64,000 nt of DNA, from NCBI RefSeq assembly GCF_900094565.1, contig NZ_FMAF01000001.1, positions 434,001 through 498,000 on the forward strand. The letters run 5' to 3'. The notes beneath the pieces are model-generated. The model was not told the DNA's origin. It saw only the letters and a list, made by a program, of their open reading frames with translations, and did no database searches. Positions within the stretch are counted from its first letter, which is position 1, and every line of letters starts with the position of its first letter. The stretch is from Martinezella lusitana. GTDB lineage: Bacteria; Pseudomonadota; Alphaproteobacteria; Rhizobiales; Rhizobiaceae. Shown here one piece after another: positions 1 to 7,511 of the stretch. Position numbers and translations under genes: made by a program.

Positions 1-168
1 GAACGCCGCGCCCATCTCGCCGGCAGCCTCGGCAAGGCACTTCTTGCGAATTTCCTCGACAAGGGCTGGGCGCGGCGAACCGAAAACAGTCGCTCGATCT
101 TCTTTACGCCGGAAGGCGAGCGCCGTTTTCTGGCGCTCTTTCCGATCGAGGCGGGCGAGCCCTCCTAG
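1..168 (+). CDS. ArsR-family transcriptional regulator, C-terminal fragment
   Basis: The window opens inside a reading frame whose last 55 codons are visible. The text ERRAHLAGSLG, followed by a tryptophan-containing turn (KGWARR) and a TPEGERR ending, matches the C-terminal third of small ArsR/SmtB-type winged-helix regulators. There ERRPHLAGALG precedes the wing and the end of the dimer helix. The metal-sensing or HTH part lies outside the window, so the effector is unknown. The TAG stop overlaps the stop of the convergent DUF1284 gene by two bases. The family assignment rests on this short stretch only. Confidence 0.6.
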   Translation, partial: ERRAHLAGSLGKALLANFLDKGWARRTENSRSIFFTPEGERRFLALFPIEAGEPS

Positions 169-590
169 GCGTGGCCGATCAGGACGTCGGCGAAATTGCC
201 GGCTGCAATTCGGCTGCAGAGATCTCCCCATTCGCAACCAAGGCAGGCGTGGCGAATCTCGCCGCTGGCGAAATTCCGCCGCAGTTTTGCAAGCAGGGCG
301 GCATCGGGCACCAGCATCGCGCCAATTTCGATCTCTTCTCCCAGCAGGGCCACCACGTCCGCAAGAGCGGCGGCGTCCCGCTCGATGACCGACGCCTTAA
401 AACAGTGCGGCTCCATCTCGTCCAGAAGCGGTGCGCAGATATCGTCAGGCCCGGAGACCAGCTTGATCTCCTCCCCTTTTGTCAGACGCTCGGCAATGCG
501 GCGATAATTGTCGGTGAAGGCCGGCGTATAGCCTTCACCGACGAAGGTCAGCATGCAGAGCAGATGGTGGGCGCGAAGCCGAACAGTCAA
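165..590 (-). CDS. DUF1284 domain-containing protein
   Basis: A 141-residue soluble protein beginning MTVRLRAHHLLCMLTF. It carries RAHHLLC at the start, SGPDDIC in the middle, PHC, and a C-terminal cysteine pair (CLGCEW plus a later C). These are the conserved features of DUF1284 proteins, which are cysteine-rich and of unknown function, possibly binding metal or an Fe-S cluster (inference). The start codon is TTG at 590 and overlaps the TGA stop of bioY, so the two are probably translationally coupled. This pairing suggests a role connected with biotin supply, but nothing in the sequence proves it. Confidence 0.85.
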   Translation of the reverse strand: MTVRLRAHHLLCMLTFVGEGYTPAFTDNYRRIAERLTKGEEIKLVSGPDDICAPLLDEMEPHCFKASVIERDAAALADVVALLGEEIEIGAMLVPDAALLAKLRRNFASGEIRHACLGCEWGDLCSRIAAGNFADVLIGHA

Positions 591-1177
591 TTCAGCTTTG
601 CCTTGCCGCTATAGACCTGGGCGGTCTTCAATACTGCGGCCGCAAGCGCGGATTTCAGCACGGCGCCAAGGATGAACGGAGCGACGCCTAAGAGCCAGCC
701 CTTTTCAGCGCCGATCAATGCCGCAAGCCATGCGCCACCGATCGCGAGGCACAGGATATTGGCCGAGAGATGGGCGAGGAAACTACGCACGACGCGGTCG
801 CCGCTCCAGCCGCGCTCGGCAAGCCAGCCGACCAGCGCGCCAATGATCGGGAAAGAGACGAGATAGCCGACCGTAGGCCCCATGAAGGGCGCGATGCCGC
901 CTGCGCCGCCGGCCAGAACCGGAAAACCGACCATGGCTTCGCCAAGCCACGCCAGAATAGTGATCGCGCCGAGACGCCAGCCGTAGAGCGCGCCGATCAT
1001 GGTGATCGCAAAGGTCTGCATGGTGATCGGCACAGGCACCATCGGCACCGAAATCTGCGACGCGAGCGCCAGCGCCAGCGTTCCGGCGAGAACGAAGGCG
1101 GCCTTGACGACCAGCGACCGTTGAGCAAGGCGCAGCGGGTCAAAGGTGGCTTCTTCGTGATGATGCAACAGGGACAT
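587..1177 (-). CDS. bioY: BioY family biotin transporter S component (solitary)
   Basis: A 196-residue hydrophobic protein with about six membrane spans. It contains the BioY signature region VPMVPVPITMQTFA, then a glycine-rich stretch (VLAGGAGGIAPFMGPT) typical of the substrate-capturing S component. BioY binds biotin in the inner membrane, either alone or with an ATPase/T-component module. No ATPase or T component adjoins it here, although a full bioMNY set lies at 46-48 kb. The start at 1177 is preceded by a clear AAGGAG ribosome site. A BioR box sits 18 bp upstream of the ATG and bioR is the next gene upstream on the same strand, so biotin-dependent repression is likely. Confidence 0.93.
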   Translation of the reverse strand: MSLLHHHEEATFDPLRLAQRSLVVKAAFVLAGTLALALASQISVPMVPVPITMQTFAITMIGALYGWRLGAITILAWLGEAMVGFPVLAGGAGGIAPFMGPTVGYLVSFPIIGALVGWLAERGWSGDRVVRSFLAHLSANILCLAIGGAWLAALIGAEKGWLLGVAPFILGAVLKSALAAAVLKTAQVYSGKAKLN

Positions 1178-1195
1178 GAGCTCTCCTTCTAGAAA

Positions 1196-1205
1196 TTATA
1201 GATAA
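1196..1205. promoter_or_regulatory. BioR operator box 1 (TTATAGATAA) upstream of bioY
   Basis: TTATAGATAA is an exact instance of the alphaproteobacterial BioR consensus TTATMKATAA read on either strand. It lies 18 bp before the bioY start, where a bound repressor would cover the promoter or ribosome site. It is embedded in an 18-bp block (1193-1210) that recurs inverted at 1436-1453. Confidence 0.8.
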
Positions 1206-1236
1206 TTTTTAATTCCCATCTATTTTATGTCCGAGT

Positions 1237-1246
1237 TTATAGATCG
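1237..1246. promoter_or_regulatory. Degenerate BioR-like box (TTATAGATCG)
   Basis: TTATAGATCG matches eight of ten positions of the neighbouring box at 1196. It keeps the TTATAGAT part and loses the last two bases. Its centre is 41 bp from the first box, about four helical turns, so cooperative binding is possible. It could also be chance in an AT-richer leader. Confidence 0.35.
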
Positions 1247-1330
1247 AGGCAAGCGGCGGATGCGTAAATTTATGCTGCTTGGGGCAGGAGTGCCCGGAAA
1301 GCATGGATTTCAAAGGGAAGAAAAATGGTA

Positions 1331-1347
1331 GTACCGCCTTCAGGTAC
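1331..1347. terminator. Weak hairpin downstream of bioR
   Basis: GTACC and GGTAC arms enclose a seven-base loop. Read on the minus strand the stem is followed by TACCATTTTT. It could end bioR transcripts or attenuate read-through into bioY, but five base pairs is weak. Confidence 0.25.
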
Positions 1348-1440
1348 GGAGCTTTAGACCAAGTCCCGTACCGCAGATCAGATAGAATGAGCCAACTCCT
1401 GCCATCGAAAAATGACTCGCGCGAGTGCTTCCGCCAAAAA

Positions 1441-1450
1441 TTATCTATAA
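1441..1450. promoter_or_regulatory. BioR operator box 2 (TTATCTATAA)
   Basis: An exact TTATCTATAA palindrome-like BioR box just past the bioR stop codon and about 264 bp upstream of bioY. With four flanking bases on each side it is identical, in inverted orientation, to the block around the box at 1196. It may mark a second, more distal bioY promoter or provide an auxiliary operator. No such box is visible in front of bioR itself (2133-2200). Confidence 0.75.
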
Positions 1451-1463
1451 TTTTTTCGAGTGC

Positions 1464-2132
1464 TCAACCGACGATCGCGAAGGCCTCGCGCGTCGAGCCT
1501 GAGGGAGTGCGCACGGGAGCGCGACCGATCCATTGGACGTGCTTCTGCAGGATGGCGGCAGCCTCGTCGGCGCGCCCTTGGCGGAGTGCGGCCAGGATGG
1601 CGCGATGATCGTGATCCGTGCGCTTTTCCCAGCCGGATTGCCATGCGGAAAAGAGAAAGCGGGCGCTGGCGGCATGCAGGTCGTCGATGGCGGCCAGCAG
1701 GCGCACCATGCCGCAGGGCGCCAGGATGAGACGATGGAAGCGGCGATTGGCCTCTTCCCAGGCATGGACATCGCCGGCGGCATCGCCTTCCCGCGTCGCC
1801 TCCTCGGCGGCATCCAGAATGGCAGGCGTCAGGTGCTGCGCCGCATGCTTCAAGGCGAGACCCTCGAGTGCCGCGCGCATTTCGGCGACTTCGCGAACCT
1901 CCTTGAGATCGAAGGAGGCGACGCGAACGCCGCGACGCGGCAAGTTGATCGCCAGGCCCTGCGCTTCCAGCCGCCGGAATGCCTCGCGCACCGGCACATG
2001 GCTGGTGCCGAACTCCTCGGCGATGTGATCCTGCCGCAGCCGCGCATCGGGCGCGATCTCACCACGGATGATGCGGTCGGCAAGCACCCGGCTGATGCGG
2101 CTGGCAATGGTGTCGTGACGCTCCTTGGCCAT
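1464..2132 (-). CDS. bioR: BioR, GntR-family biotin operon repressor
   Basis: A 222-residue FadR-subfamily GntR regulator. The N-terminal winged helix spans roughly residues 8-75 (ISRVLADRIIRGEI, then LRQDHIAEEFGTSHVPVREA and RRLEAQGL). An all-helical FCD effector domain follows, with the E-M-R-A-A-L-E-G-L-A-L segment and the H-ligand region of EANRRFHRLI. Two exact TTATCTATAA-type BioR boxes on its downstream side, next to bioY, support the BioR identity over a generic GntR. In Rhizobiales, BioR represses biotin synthesis and uptake genes when biotin is ample. No box precedes bioR, so autoregulation is not evident. The start at 2132 follows the usual GntR N-terminal length. Confidence 0.88.
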   Translation of the reverse strand: MAKERHDTIASRISRVLADRIIRGEIAPDARLRQDHIAEEFGTSHVPVREAFRRLEAQGLAINLPRRGVRVASFDLKEVREVAEMRAALEGLALKHAAQHLTPAILDAAEEATREGDAAGDVHAWEEANRRFHRLILAPCGMVRLLAAIDDLHAASARFLFSAWQSGWEKRTDHDHRAILAALRQGRADEAAAILQKHVQWIGRAPVRTPSGSTREAFAIVG

Positions 2133-2293
2133 GGCCGATCCTTAAAGCCGGGCTTACGGATTGTCGAGCGACATGCTGAAGTCATGAAGCCTTTTGAACT
2201 CCGCCGACCCTTTCCGTCAGCGCAGCACAGCCATGCCCGCCAATTGGTTGAGCTTTGCCGGCACATCGTGTAAAGCGCGACGGTCATTTTTCT

Positions 2294-2344
2294 GAGCATG
2301 TTCCGACACACTGACGGTTTTCCACCGAACATGCCGAACCCAGC
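2294..2344. repeat. Diverged palindromic intergenic repeat
   Basis: GCATGTTC (2296-2303) and GAACATGC (2337-2344) are perfect complementary arms around a core containing GACGGTTTTCC. The GAGCATG opening and the GGTTTTCC core resemble the elements at 23259, 17969 and 33137, so this is probably a worn copy of the same family. It lies between the divergent bioR and HAD genes. Confidence 0.4.
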
Positions 2345-2367
2345 CCTCATCAAAGGCAGCAATTCTC

Positions 2368-3060
2368 ATGAGTAATGGCTTCGACCTCATCATCTTCGAC
2401 TGCGACGGCGTTCTGGTCGATTCGGAAATCATCGCGGCAGACGTCGAATCCAAACTGCTGACGGATGCAGGCTATCCGATCAGTGCCGAGGAAATGGGCG
2501 AGCGCTTTGCCGGCATGACCTGGCACAACATTCTGTTCGAAGTCGAGCGCGAGGCCAGCATCCCGCTCTCCGCATCGCTGCTCGACAAATCGGAAAAACT
2601 TCTGGATCTGCGGCTCGCCAACGATGTCCAGGCGATTTCCGGCGTTCCGCTCGCGCTGTCGCGACTGCCGATGCCGCGCTGTGTCTGCTCGAACTCCAGC
2701 TCCGCGCGTCTCGACATGATGCTCACCAAGGTCGGCTACCTCAAGCTGTTCGCGCCGCATATCTACTCCGCCAAGGATCTCGGCGCCGACCGTGTGAAGC
2801 CCAAGCCGGATATTTTCCTGCATGGCGCCGAGCAGATGAACGCCAACCCAGCCAATACCATCGTCGTCGAGGATTCGGTCCACGGCGTCCAGGCGGCGCG
2901 CGCCGCCGGCATGCGCGTCATCGGCTTCACCGGTGCTTCGCATACCTATCCCTCGCATGCCGACAAGCTGACCGATGCCGGCGCGGAGACCGTGATTGCC
3001 CGTATGGCCGACCTGCCTGGCATCGTCATGGCCCTGGCCGAATGGGATGGCGTTTTGTGA
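2368..3060 (+). CDS. HAD-superfamily subfamily IA phosphatase
   Basis: A 230-residue cytosolic hydrolase. Motif I is DCDGVLVDSE near residue 11, with the nucleophile and acid/base aspartates. Motif II is the CSNSSS serine region. Motif III includes KPKPDIFLHG, and motif IV is VVEDSVHGVQAA with its metal-binding aspartate. The helical cap between motifs I and II fits class C1 enzymes such as phosphoglycolate phosphatase, beta-phosphoglucomutase or YieH-type 6-phosphogluconate phosphatase. The substrate cannot be read from the sequence. It is monocistronic, ending before a strong bidirectional terminator. Confidence 0.9.
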   Translation: MSNGFDLIIFDCDGVLVDSEIIAADVESKLLTDAGYPISAEEMGERFAGMTWHNILFEVEREASIPLSASLLDKSEKLLDLRLANDVQAISGVPLALSRLPMPRCVCSNSSSARLDMMLTKVGYLKLFAPHIYSAKDLGADRVKPKPDIFLHGAEQMNANPANTIVVEDSVHGVQAARAAGMRVIGFTGASHTYPSHADKLTDAGAETVIARMADLPGIVMALAEWDGVL

Positions 3061-3075
3061 GATATCGCAGGCTGC

Positions 3076-3115
3076 AAAGAAAAGGCCCCGCCGCGAGACA
3101 GGGCCTTTTCTTTTT
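3076..3115. terminator. Bidirectional rho-independent terminator
   Basis: The 13-bp stem pairs 3076-3088 with 3101-3113 around a 12-base loop, with an A-run on the left and a T-run on the right. It sits between the convergent HAD phosphatase and lipoprotein genes and can serve both. Confidence 0.88.
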
Positions 3116-3183
3116 CATTTCGTGCGAATGACATATGCGCCCACACAATCGCGACGCAGGTCGGATGCGCAGGCGACGTGCGC

Positions 3184-3810
3184 TTAGTGGCGCTTCTTGC
3201 GTGCCGGCTTCTCACCCTTGTCAGGCTTCTGCGGCCCCTGGTCGAAACTGACCTGGACGATGGTAAAACCGCCTGAACCACCGGTAACGCTGATATCGTC
3301 GTCCCTGAAGAGGAACTGGGCCGTGCTCTCGCCCGGCGGAATTTCAGCCGTGTAGTTGATGGTCTTGCTGTAAAGCGCGGTCTCATTGTCCATGACGGCG
3401 ACATGGATCGGCAGGGTCACCTTGCCGGAGCTACCCATCGGGCCGGCGACCAGACGCCCTTGCACGGCGACATGAATCCCGAGATTGGTGCCATCGGTCG
3501 TGCACTGGCGCGTCGCCTCCGCCAGCGAGGCCTGATAGGTCAACTGGTTCGGGTCATCCTTGGCGCCCTTGGCGTAAGTCCGGTAGACGGCTGCCTGGTC
3601 GGGGATGGTAACCTGCGGGCATTTGCCGGCGACATAGGCCTGACCACCAGTTACCTGCGGAGCAGCCCCGGTGGTACCCGCCTGCGGTGCGACCGTAACA
3701 TCCGTTCCCGGCTGTTTGTCACTGTTGCCGCCAAGGCCAAGAGAGCTGCAACCAGTCAGCAATGCCAGAAGCGAAGCGGAAAAAAGACGACGCGAAACCC
3801 TGCCAAACAC
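3184..3810 (-). CDS. Putative lipoprotein of unknown function
   Basis: A protein of about 208 residues with a short basic start, a hydrophobic segment (LFSASLLALLTGC) and a lipobox cysteine, so it is probably anchored in the inner or outer membrane. A Ser/Gly/Thr/Ala-rich linker leads to a beta-rich C-terminal domain ending in a lysine/arginine tail (PARKKRH). The GTG at 3810 is preferred over the upstream ATG at 3834, because an AGAGGGTGG ribosome site lies just before it and the signal peptide then starts cleanly. I do not recognise a named domain. It is conserved-looking with a strong terminator downstream. Confidence 0.75.
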   Translation of the reverse strand: MFGRVSRRLFSASLLALLTGCSSLGLGGNSDKQPGTDVTVAPQAGTTGAAPQVTGGQAYVAGKCPQVTIPDQAAVYRTYAKGAKDDPNQLTYQASLAEATRQCTTDGTNLGIHVAVQGRLVAGPMGSSGKVTLPIHVAVMDNETALYSKTINYTAEIPPGESTAQFLFRDDDISVTGGSGGFTIVQVSFDQGPQKPDKGEKPARKKRH

Positions 3811-4123
3811 TATTATTCCACCCTCTCCATACAATTCACATTATCGGCCTGAAGCCTGTCGGACGGGCCTTTTATGACACTTGGCGATGGTCTATACCAG
3901 CGACGCAGCGAAAAATCGATTGGGTAGACACCGTTTTGGCTCACTTTTCGAGATCGACATATTGGCACAAACTGCCGCCCGCCGGCGCTGATCCCACGCG
4001 CCTTGCGCAAACGCGAAAACCACGCGGCTGATCCGACGCAAAAAGACAGGCCGCCGTCGTTTCGTTCCTCTACTCTCTCAACCGATCACTCAGGCAATTT
4101 TGCGACCGAAGGAATTCTAGACC
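3811..4123. other. Divergent intergenic region, lipoprotein / thrC
   Basis: This 313-bp gap must hold the promoters of the divergent lipoprotein gene and of thrC. A GAAGGAATTC ribosome site lies just before the thrC GTG. I saw no convincing attenuator leader peptide, riboswitch or operator. Confidence 0.5.
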
Positions 4124-5545
4124 GTGGACTATATCTCAACGCGGGGAGAAGCCCCTGCCCTTGGCTTCTGCGACGCCCTCCTGGCCGGCCTTGCCCGTGA
4201 CGGCGGGCTCTACGTTCCCCGTGAATGGCCGACCCTGACGAAAAAAGAGATCCGCGCCTTCCGCGGCAAGAGCTACCAGGACGTCGCCTTCGCCGTCCTG
4301 TCGCCCTTCACCAACGGCGAAATCCCCGCCGATGTCTTCCGCGGCATGATCGACGACGCCTACGCCACCTTCCGTCATCCGGCGGTGACGCCGCTGGTGC
4401 AGACCGGCCCGAACAGCTTCGTCATGGAGCTGTTCCACGGCACGACGCTCGCCTTCAAGGATGTCGCCATGCAGCTGCTCGCGCGGCTGATGGACTATGC
4501 GCTGGAAAAGCGCGGGCAAAAGGCAACGATCGTCGGCGCCACATCGGGCGATACCGGCGGCGCGGCAATCGACGCCTTTGCCGGCCGCGAGCGCACCGAC
4601 ATCTTCATTCTATTTCCGCATGGCAAGGTCTCGCCGGTGCAGCAGCGGCAGATGACCACCTCGACCGAAGCCAATGTGCATGCTCTGGCGATCAACGGCA
4701 ATTTCGATGATTGCCAGAACCTCGTCAAAGCCATGTTCAACGATGCCGGCTTCCGCGACAAGGTCAGGCTTTCCGGCGTCAACTCGATCAACTGGGCGCG
4801 AATCATGGCGCAGGTGGTCTATTATTTCACCACGGCCGTTGCGCTGGGCGGCCCGGACCGGAAAATCTCCTTCACCGTGCCGACGGGCAATTTCGGTGAT
4901 ATTTTCGCCGGCTACGTCGCCAAGCGGATGGGCCTGCCGATCGACCGCCTGGTCATCGCCACCAACGAGAACGACATCCTGGCGCGCACGCTGAAGACCG
5001 GCCGCTACGAGATGCGCGCCGTCAAGGCAACCACCGCGCCGTCGATGGATATCCAGATCTCCTCCAACTTCGAGCGGCTGCTGTTCGAAGCGAATGGCCG
5101 TGACGCCTCGAAGGTGCGCGCCGCGATGGAAAGCCTGAAACAATCGAGCGGCTTTTCGATCAGCGAAAAGGCCTTGAAGTTCATCAAGAAGGACTTCCGC
5201 GCCGGTCGTGCCAGCGAAAAGCAGGTGGCAGAGACAATCCACAAAACACTGGCGGAAACGGGTTACCTACTCGATCCGCACACGGCCATCGGCGTCTTCG
5301 TGGCGAAGAAAAACGAGCGGTCGACGAGCCCGATGGTGACGCTTGCCACCGCGCATCCCGCGAAATTCCCCGCCGCAGTAAAATCCGCATGTGGTATTGA
5401 CCCGGCGCTTCCAACGTGGCTTGCTGGTCTGATGACCAGGGAGGAGCGTTTCGACGTTCTCGATCCGGAGCTTAAAGCCGTGGAAAGTTTTATCGGCGAG
5501 CATGCCCGGGCCGGGGAACAACAGACGCGGAAAGACAAGCGATGA
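4124..5545 (+). CDS. thrC: Threonine synthase
   Basis: This 473-residue PLP enzyme converts O-phosphohomoserine to threonine and phosphate in the last step of threonine synthesis. The N-terminal YISTRGEAPALGF, the HGTTLAFKDVAMQ segment with the PLP lysine near residue 112, and GATSGDTGGAAI for phosphate binding are all intact. Length and architecture fit the bacterial/fungal class. The start is GTG at 4124 with GAAGGA upstream. The stop overlaps the next gene by ATGA, so thrC and the M16 peptidase are co-translated, a pairing common in rhizobia. The partner thrB lies about 16 kb away on the other strand. Confidence 0.97.
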   Translation: MDYISTRGEAPALGFCDALLAGLARDGGLYVPREWPTLTKKEIRAFRGKSYQDVAFAVLSPFTNGEIPADVFRGMIDDAYATFRHPAVTPLVQTGPNSFVMELFHGTTLAFKDVAMQLLARLMDYALEKRGQKATIVGATSGDTGGAAIDAFAGRERTDIFILFPHGKVSPVQQRQMTTSTEANVHALAINGNFDDCQNLVKAMFNDAGFRDKVRLSGVNSINWARIMAQVVYYFTTAVALGGPDRKISFTVPTGNFGDIFAGYVAKRMGLPIDRLVIATNENDILARTLKTGRYEMRAVKATTAPSMDIQISSNFERLLFEANGRDASKVRAAMESLKQSSGFSISEKALKFIKKDFRAGRASEKQVAETIHKTLAETGYLLDPHTAIGVFVAKKNERSTSPMVTLATAHPAKFPAAVKSACGIDPALPTWLAGLMTREERFDVLDPELKAVESFIGEHARAGEQQTRKDKR

Positions 5546-6846
5546 CAGTGGAATGCACCCGGCTTGCGTCCGGGCTGACAGTAGCAACCCAATCGATGCC
5601 ACACCTCGAAAGCGTGGCACTCGGCGTTTGGATCAAGTCGGGTTCGCGTAACGAGACCGAAGCGGAACACGGGATCGCGCATCTGCTCGAGCATATGGCG
5701 TTCAAGGGTACGGCGCGGCGTTCCGCGCGGCAGATCGCCGAGGAGATCGAGAATGTCGGCGGCGAAGTCAATGCCGCTACCTCGACCGAAACGACCTCCT
5801 ATTATGCACGCGTGCTGAAGGACCATGTGCCGCTCGCAGTCGATATTCTTGCCGACATCCTGACGGAGTCCGCCTTCGAAGAGGAGGAGCTGGCCCGCGA
5901 AAAGCAGGTTATCCTGCAGGAAATCAATGCGGCGAACGACACGCCCGACGACGTGGTCTTCGACAAGTTCTCCGAGGTCGCCTATCGCGGCCAGACGCTC
6001 GGCCGCGCAATTCTCGGTACGCCGGAAACCGTCGTCTCCTTTTCGCCAGAGCAGATTCGTCACTATCTGGACCGCAACTACACGACCGATCGCATGTTTG
6101 TCGTGGCGGCCGGTGCGGTCGATCATGAAAGCTTCGTGCGTCAGGTGGAAGAGCGCTTCTCCAGCCTGCCGACCAAACCCTCCACTTCGCCCGTCATCGA
6201 GCCGGCTCGCTATATCGGCGGCAACATCCGCGAAACGCGCGACCTGATGGATGCGCAGATCCTCCTGGGCTTCGAGGGGCGTGCCTACCACACGCGCGAC
6301 TTCTACTGTTCGCAGATCCTTGCCAATATCCTCGGCGGGGGCATGTCCTCGCGTCTCTTCCAGGAGGTGCGCGAATTCCGGGGTCTCTGCTATTCGGTCT
6401 ACGCATTTCACTGGGGCTTCTCCGATACCGGCATCTTCGGAATCCACGCCGCCACCGGCGGCGAGAACCTGCCGGAGCTGCTGCCCGTCATCGTGAAAGA
6501 GCTCCATAAGTCCTCACACGACATCCAGCAGCAGGAAATTGAGCGTGCCCGCGCCCAGATCCGCGCGCAGCTGTTGATGGGCCAGGAAAGTCCTGCTGCC
6601 CGTGCCGGCCAGGTCGCCCGGCAGATGATGCTTTATGGCCGCCCGATCCCGAACCAGGAGATGCTGGAGCGCCTGGAGGGCATCACCATCGACCGGCTGA
6701 CGGATCTTGCCGGCCGCCTGTTCTTCGATACAGTACCGACGCTTTCGGCGATCGGGCCGCTGGAACAGCTTGCACCGATGGAAGACATCGTCATGTCGCT
6801 GTCGCTGTCGTCGCCGGCGCCCGCCTCCAGAAGCGCGAGCGGCTAA
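5542..6846 (+). CDS. M16 family zinc metallopeptidase (processing-peptidase-like)
   Basis: A 434-residue pitrilysin/insulinase-family protein. The inverted zinc motif HLLEH is at residues 47-51, and the downstream glutamate ligand near residue 127 (in EKQVILQEI) has the spacing expected of an active peptidase. The C-terminal half holds the second M16 domain, with the glycine-rich GGGMSSRLFQEVRE typical of mitochondrial processing peptidase beta and its alphaproteobacterial homologues. It is probably cytosolic; its targets are unknown. It overlaps thrC by ATGA and is followed closely by the GNAT gene. Confidence 0.93.
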   Translation: MTVECTRLASGLTVATQSMPHLESVALGVWIKSGSRNETEAEHGIAHLLEHMAFKGTARRSARQIAEEIENVGGEVNAATSTETTSYYARVLKDHVPLAVDILADILTESAFEEEELAREKQVILQEINAANDTPDDVVFDKFSEVAYRGQTLGRAILGTPETVVSFSPEQIRHYLDRNYTTDRMFVVAAGAVDHESFVRQVEERFSSLPTKPSTSPVIEPARYIGGNIRETRDLMDAQILLGFEGRAYHTRDFYCSQILANILGGGMSSRLFQEVREFRGLCYSVYAFHWGFSDTGIFGIHAATGGENLPELLPVIVKELHKSSHDIQQQEIERARAQIRAQLLMGQESPAARAGQVARQMMLYGRPIPNQEMLERLEGITIDRLTDLAGRLFFDTVPTLSAIGPLEQLAPMEDIVMSLSLSSPAPASRSASG

Positions 6847-6896
6847 GGCCACGCCGCGGGCCGATGGGTTCAATTCTCGGGGGAGTGCTTGGCGGC

Positions 6897-7511
6897 ATGC
6901 AAAAATCTGTCTTTCGGTTTCTCTCACGTCATCCGGACGCGGTTGAACTCGAAAACGACCAATATTTGCTGCGCCTGCCGCGTTACTCCGATTTCAATCA
7001 ATGGCACAGGCTGAGAGCCGAAAGCCGCCGCTTCCTGGAGCCTTGGGAACCGACCTGGCGGCATGACGAGCTGACCGAAGGCGCCTACCGGGCGCGCATC
7101 ATCAGGGGCAAGCAGGAATATAGTTCCGGCCAGGCCATACCGTTATTCATTTTCCTTAGGGAAAACATGACGTTGGTCGGAGGCATAACGATCGGATACA
7201 TTCGCCGCGGTGCTGCGCAGAGCTGCATGATCGGATACTGGATGGGCGAGCGCTATTCCGGTCAGGGTCATATGTTCGCCGCACTTCAGTTGGTTATACC
7301 CTATATCTTTTCCGGACTTGAGTTGCACCGTATTGAAGCAGCCTGTATTCCGGATAACGAGCGTAGCATGCGGCTTTTGGAAAAGGCCGGTTTCCAGCGA
7401 GAAGGTCATTTGCGCGGGTATCTAAAAATCAACGGTCAGTGGCGCGACCATGTCATGTTTTCAAGGTTGGCAGCGGATGCCGACCCGAACCGAAAATACG
7501 ACCAGCGATGA
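6897..7511 (+). CDS. GNAT acetyltransferase, RimJ/RimL-like
   Basis: An approximately 204-residue acetyltransferase. The segments GYWMGERYSGQGHMFAAL (acetyl-CoA pyrophosphate loop) and HRIEAACIPDNERSMRLLEKAGF are characteristic of the RimJ/RimL branch, which modifies protein N-termini (ribosomal S5 or L12 in the model enzymes). The start at 6897 is chosen because GGGGGAG precedes it. An in-frame ATG at 6864 would add 11 residues but lacks a ribosome site. It lies 50 bp after the M16 gene and overlaps the next gene by ATGA. Confidence 0.85.
   Translation: MQKSVFRFLSRHPDAVELENDQYLLRLPRYSDFNQWHRLRAESRRFLEPWEPTWRHDELTEGAYRARIIRGKQEYSSGQAIPLFIFLRENMTLVGGITIGYIRRGAAQSCMIGYWMGERYSGQGHMFAALQLVIPYIFSGLELHRIEAACIPDNERSMRLLEKAGFQREGHLRGYLKINGQWRDHVMFSRLAADADPNRKYDQR

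Noticed and set aside
1211..1435. Treating the segment between the BioR-box repeats as a transposon
   Set aside because: It contains no transposase, no target-site duplication could be recognised, and 18-bp ends are explained by operator sequence.
1279..1608. Plus-strand frame of 109 codons starting MGQECPESMDFK between bioY and bioR
   Set aside because: Its second half is antisense to the bioR C-terminus, it has no ribosome site, and its composition is not coding-like.
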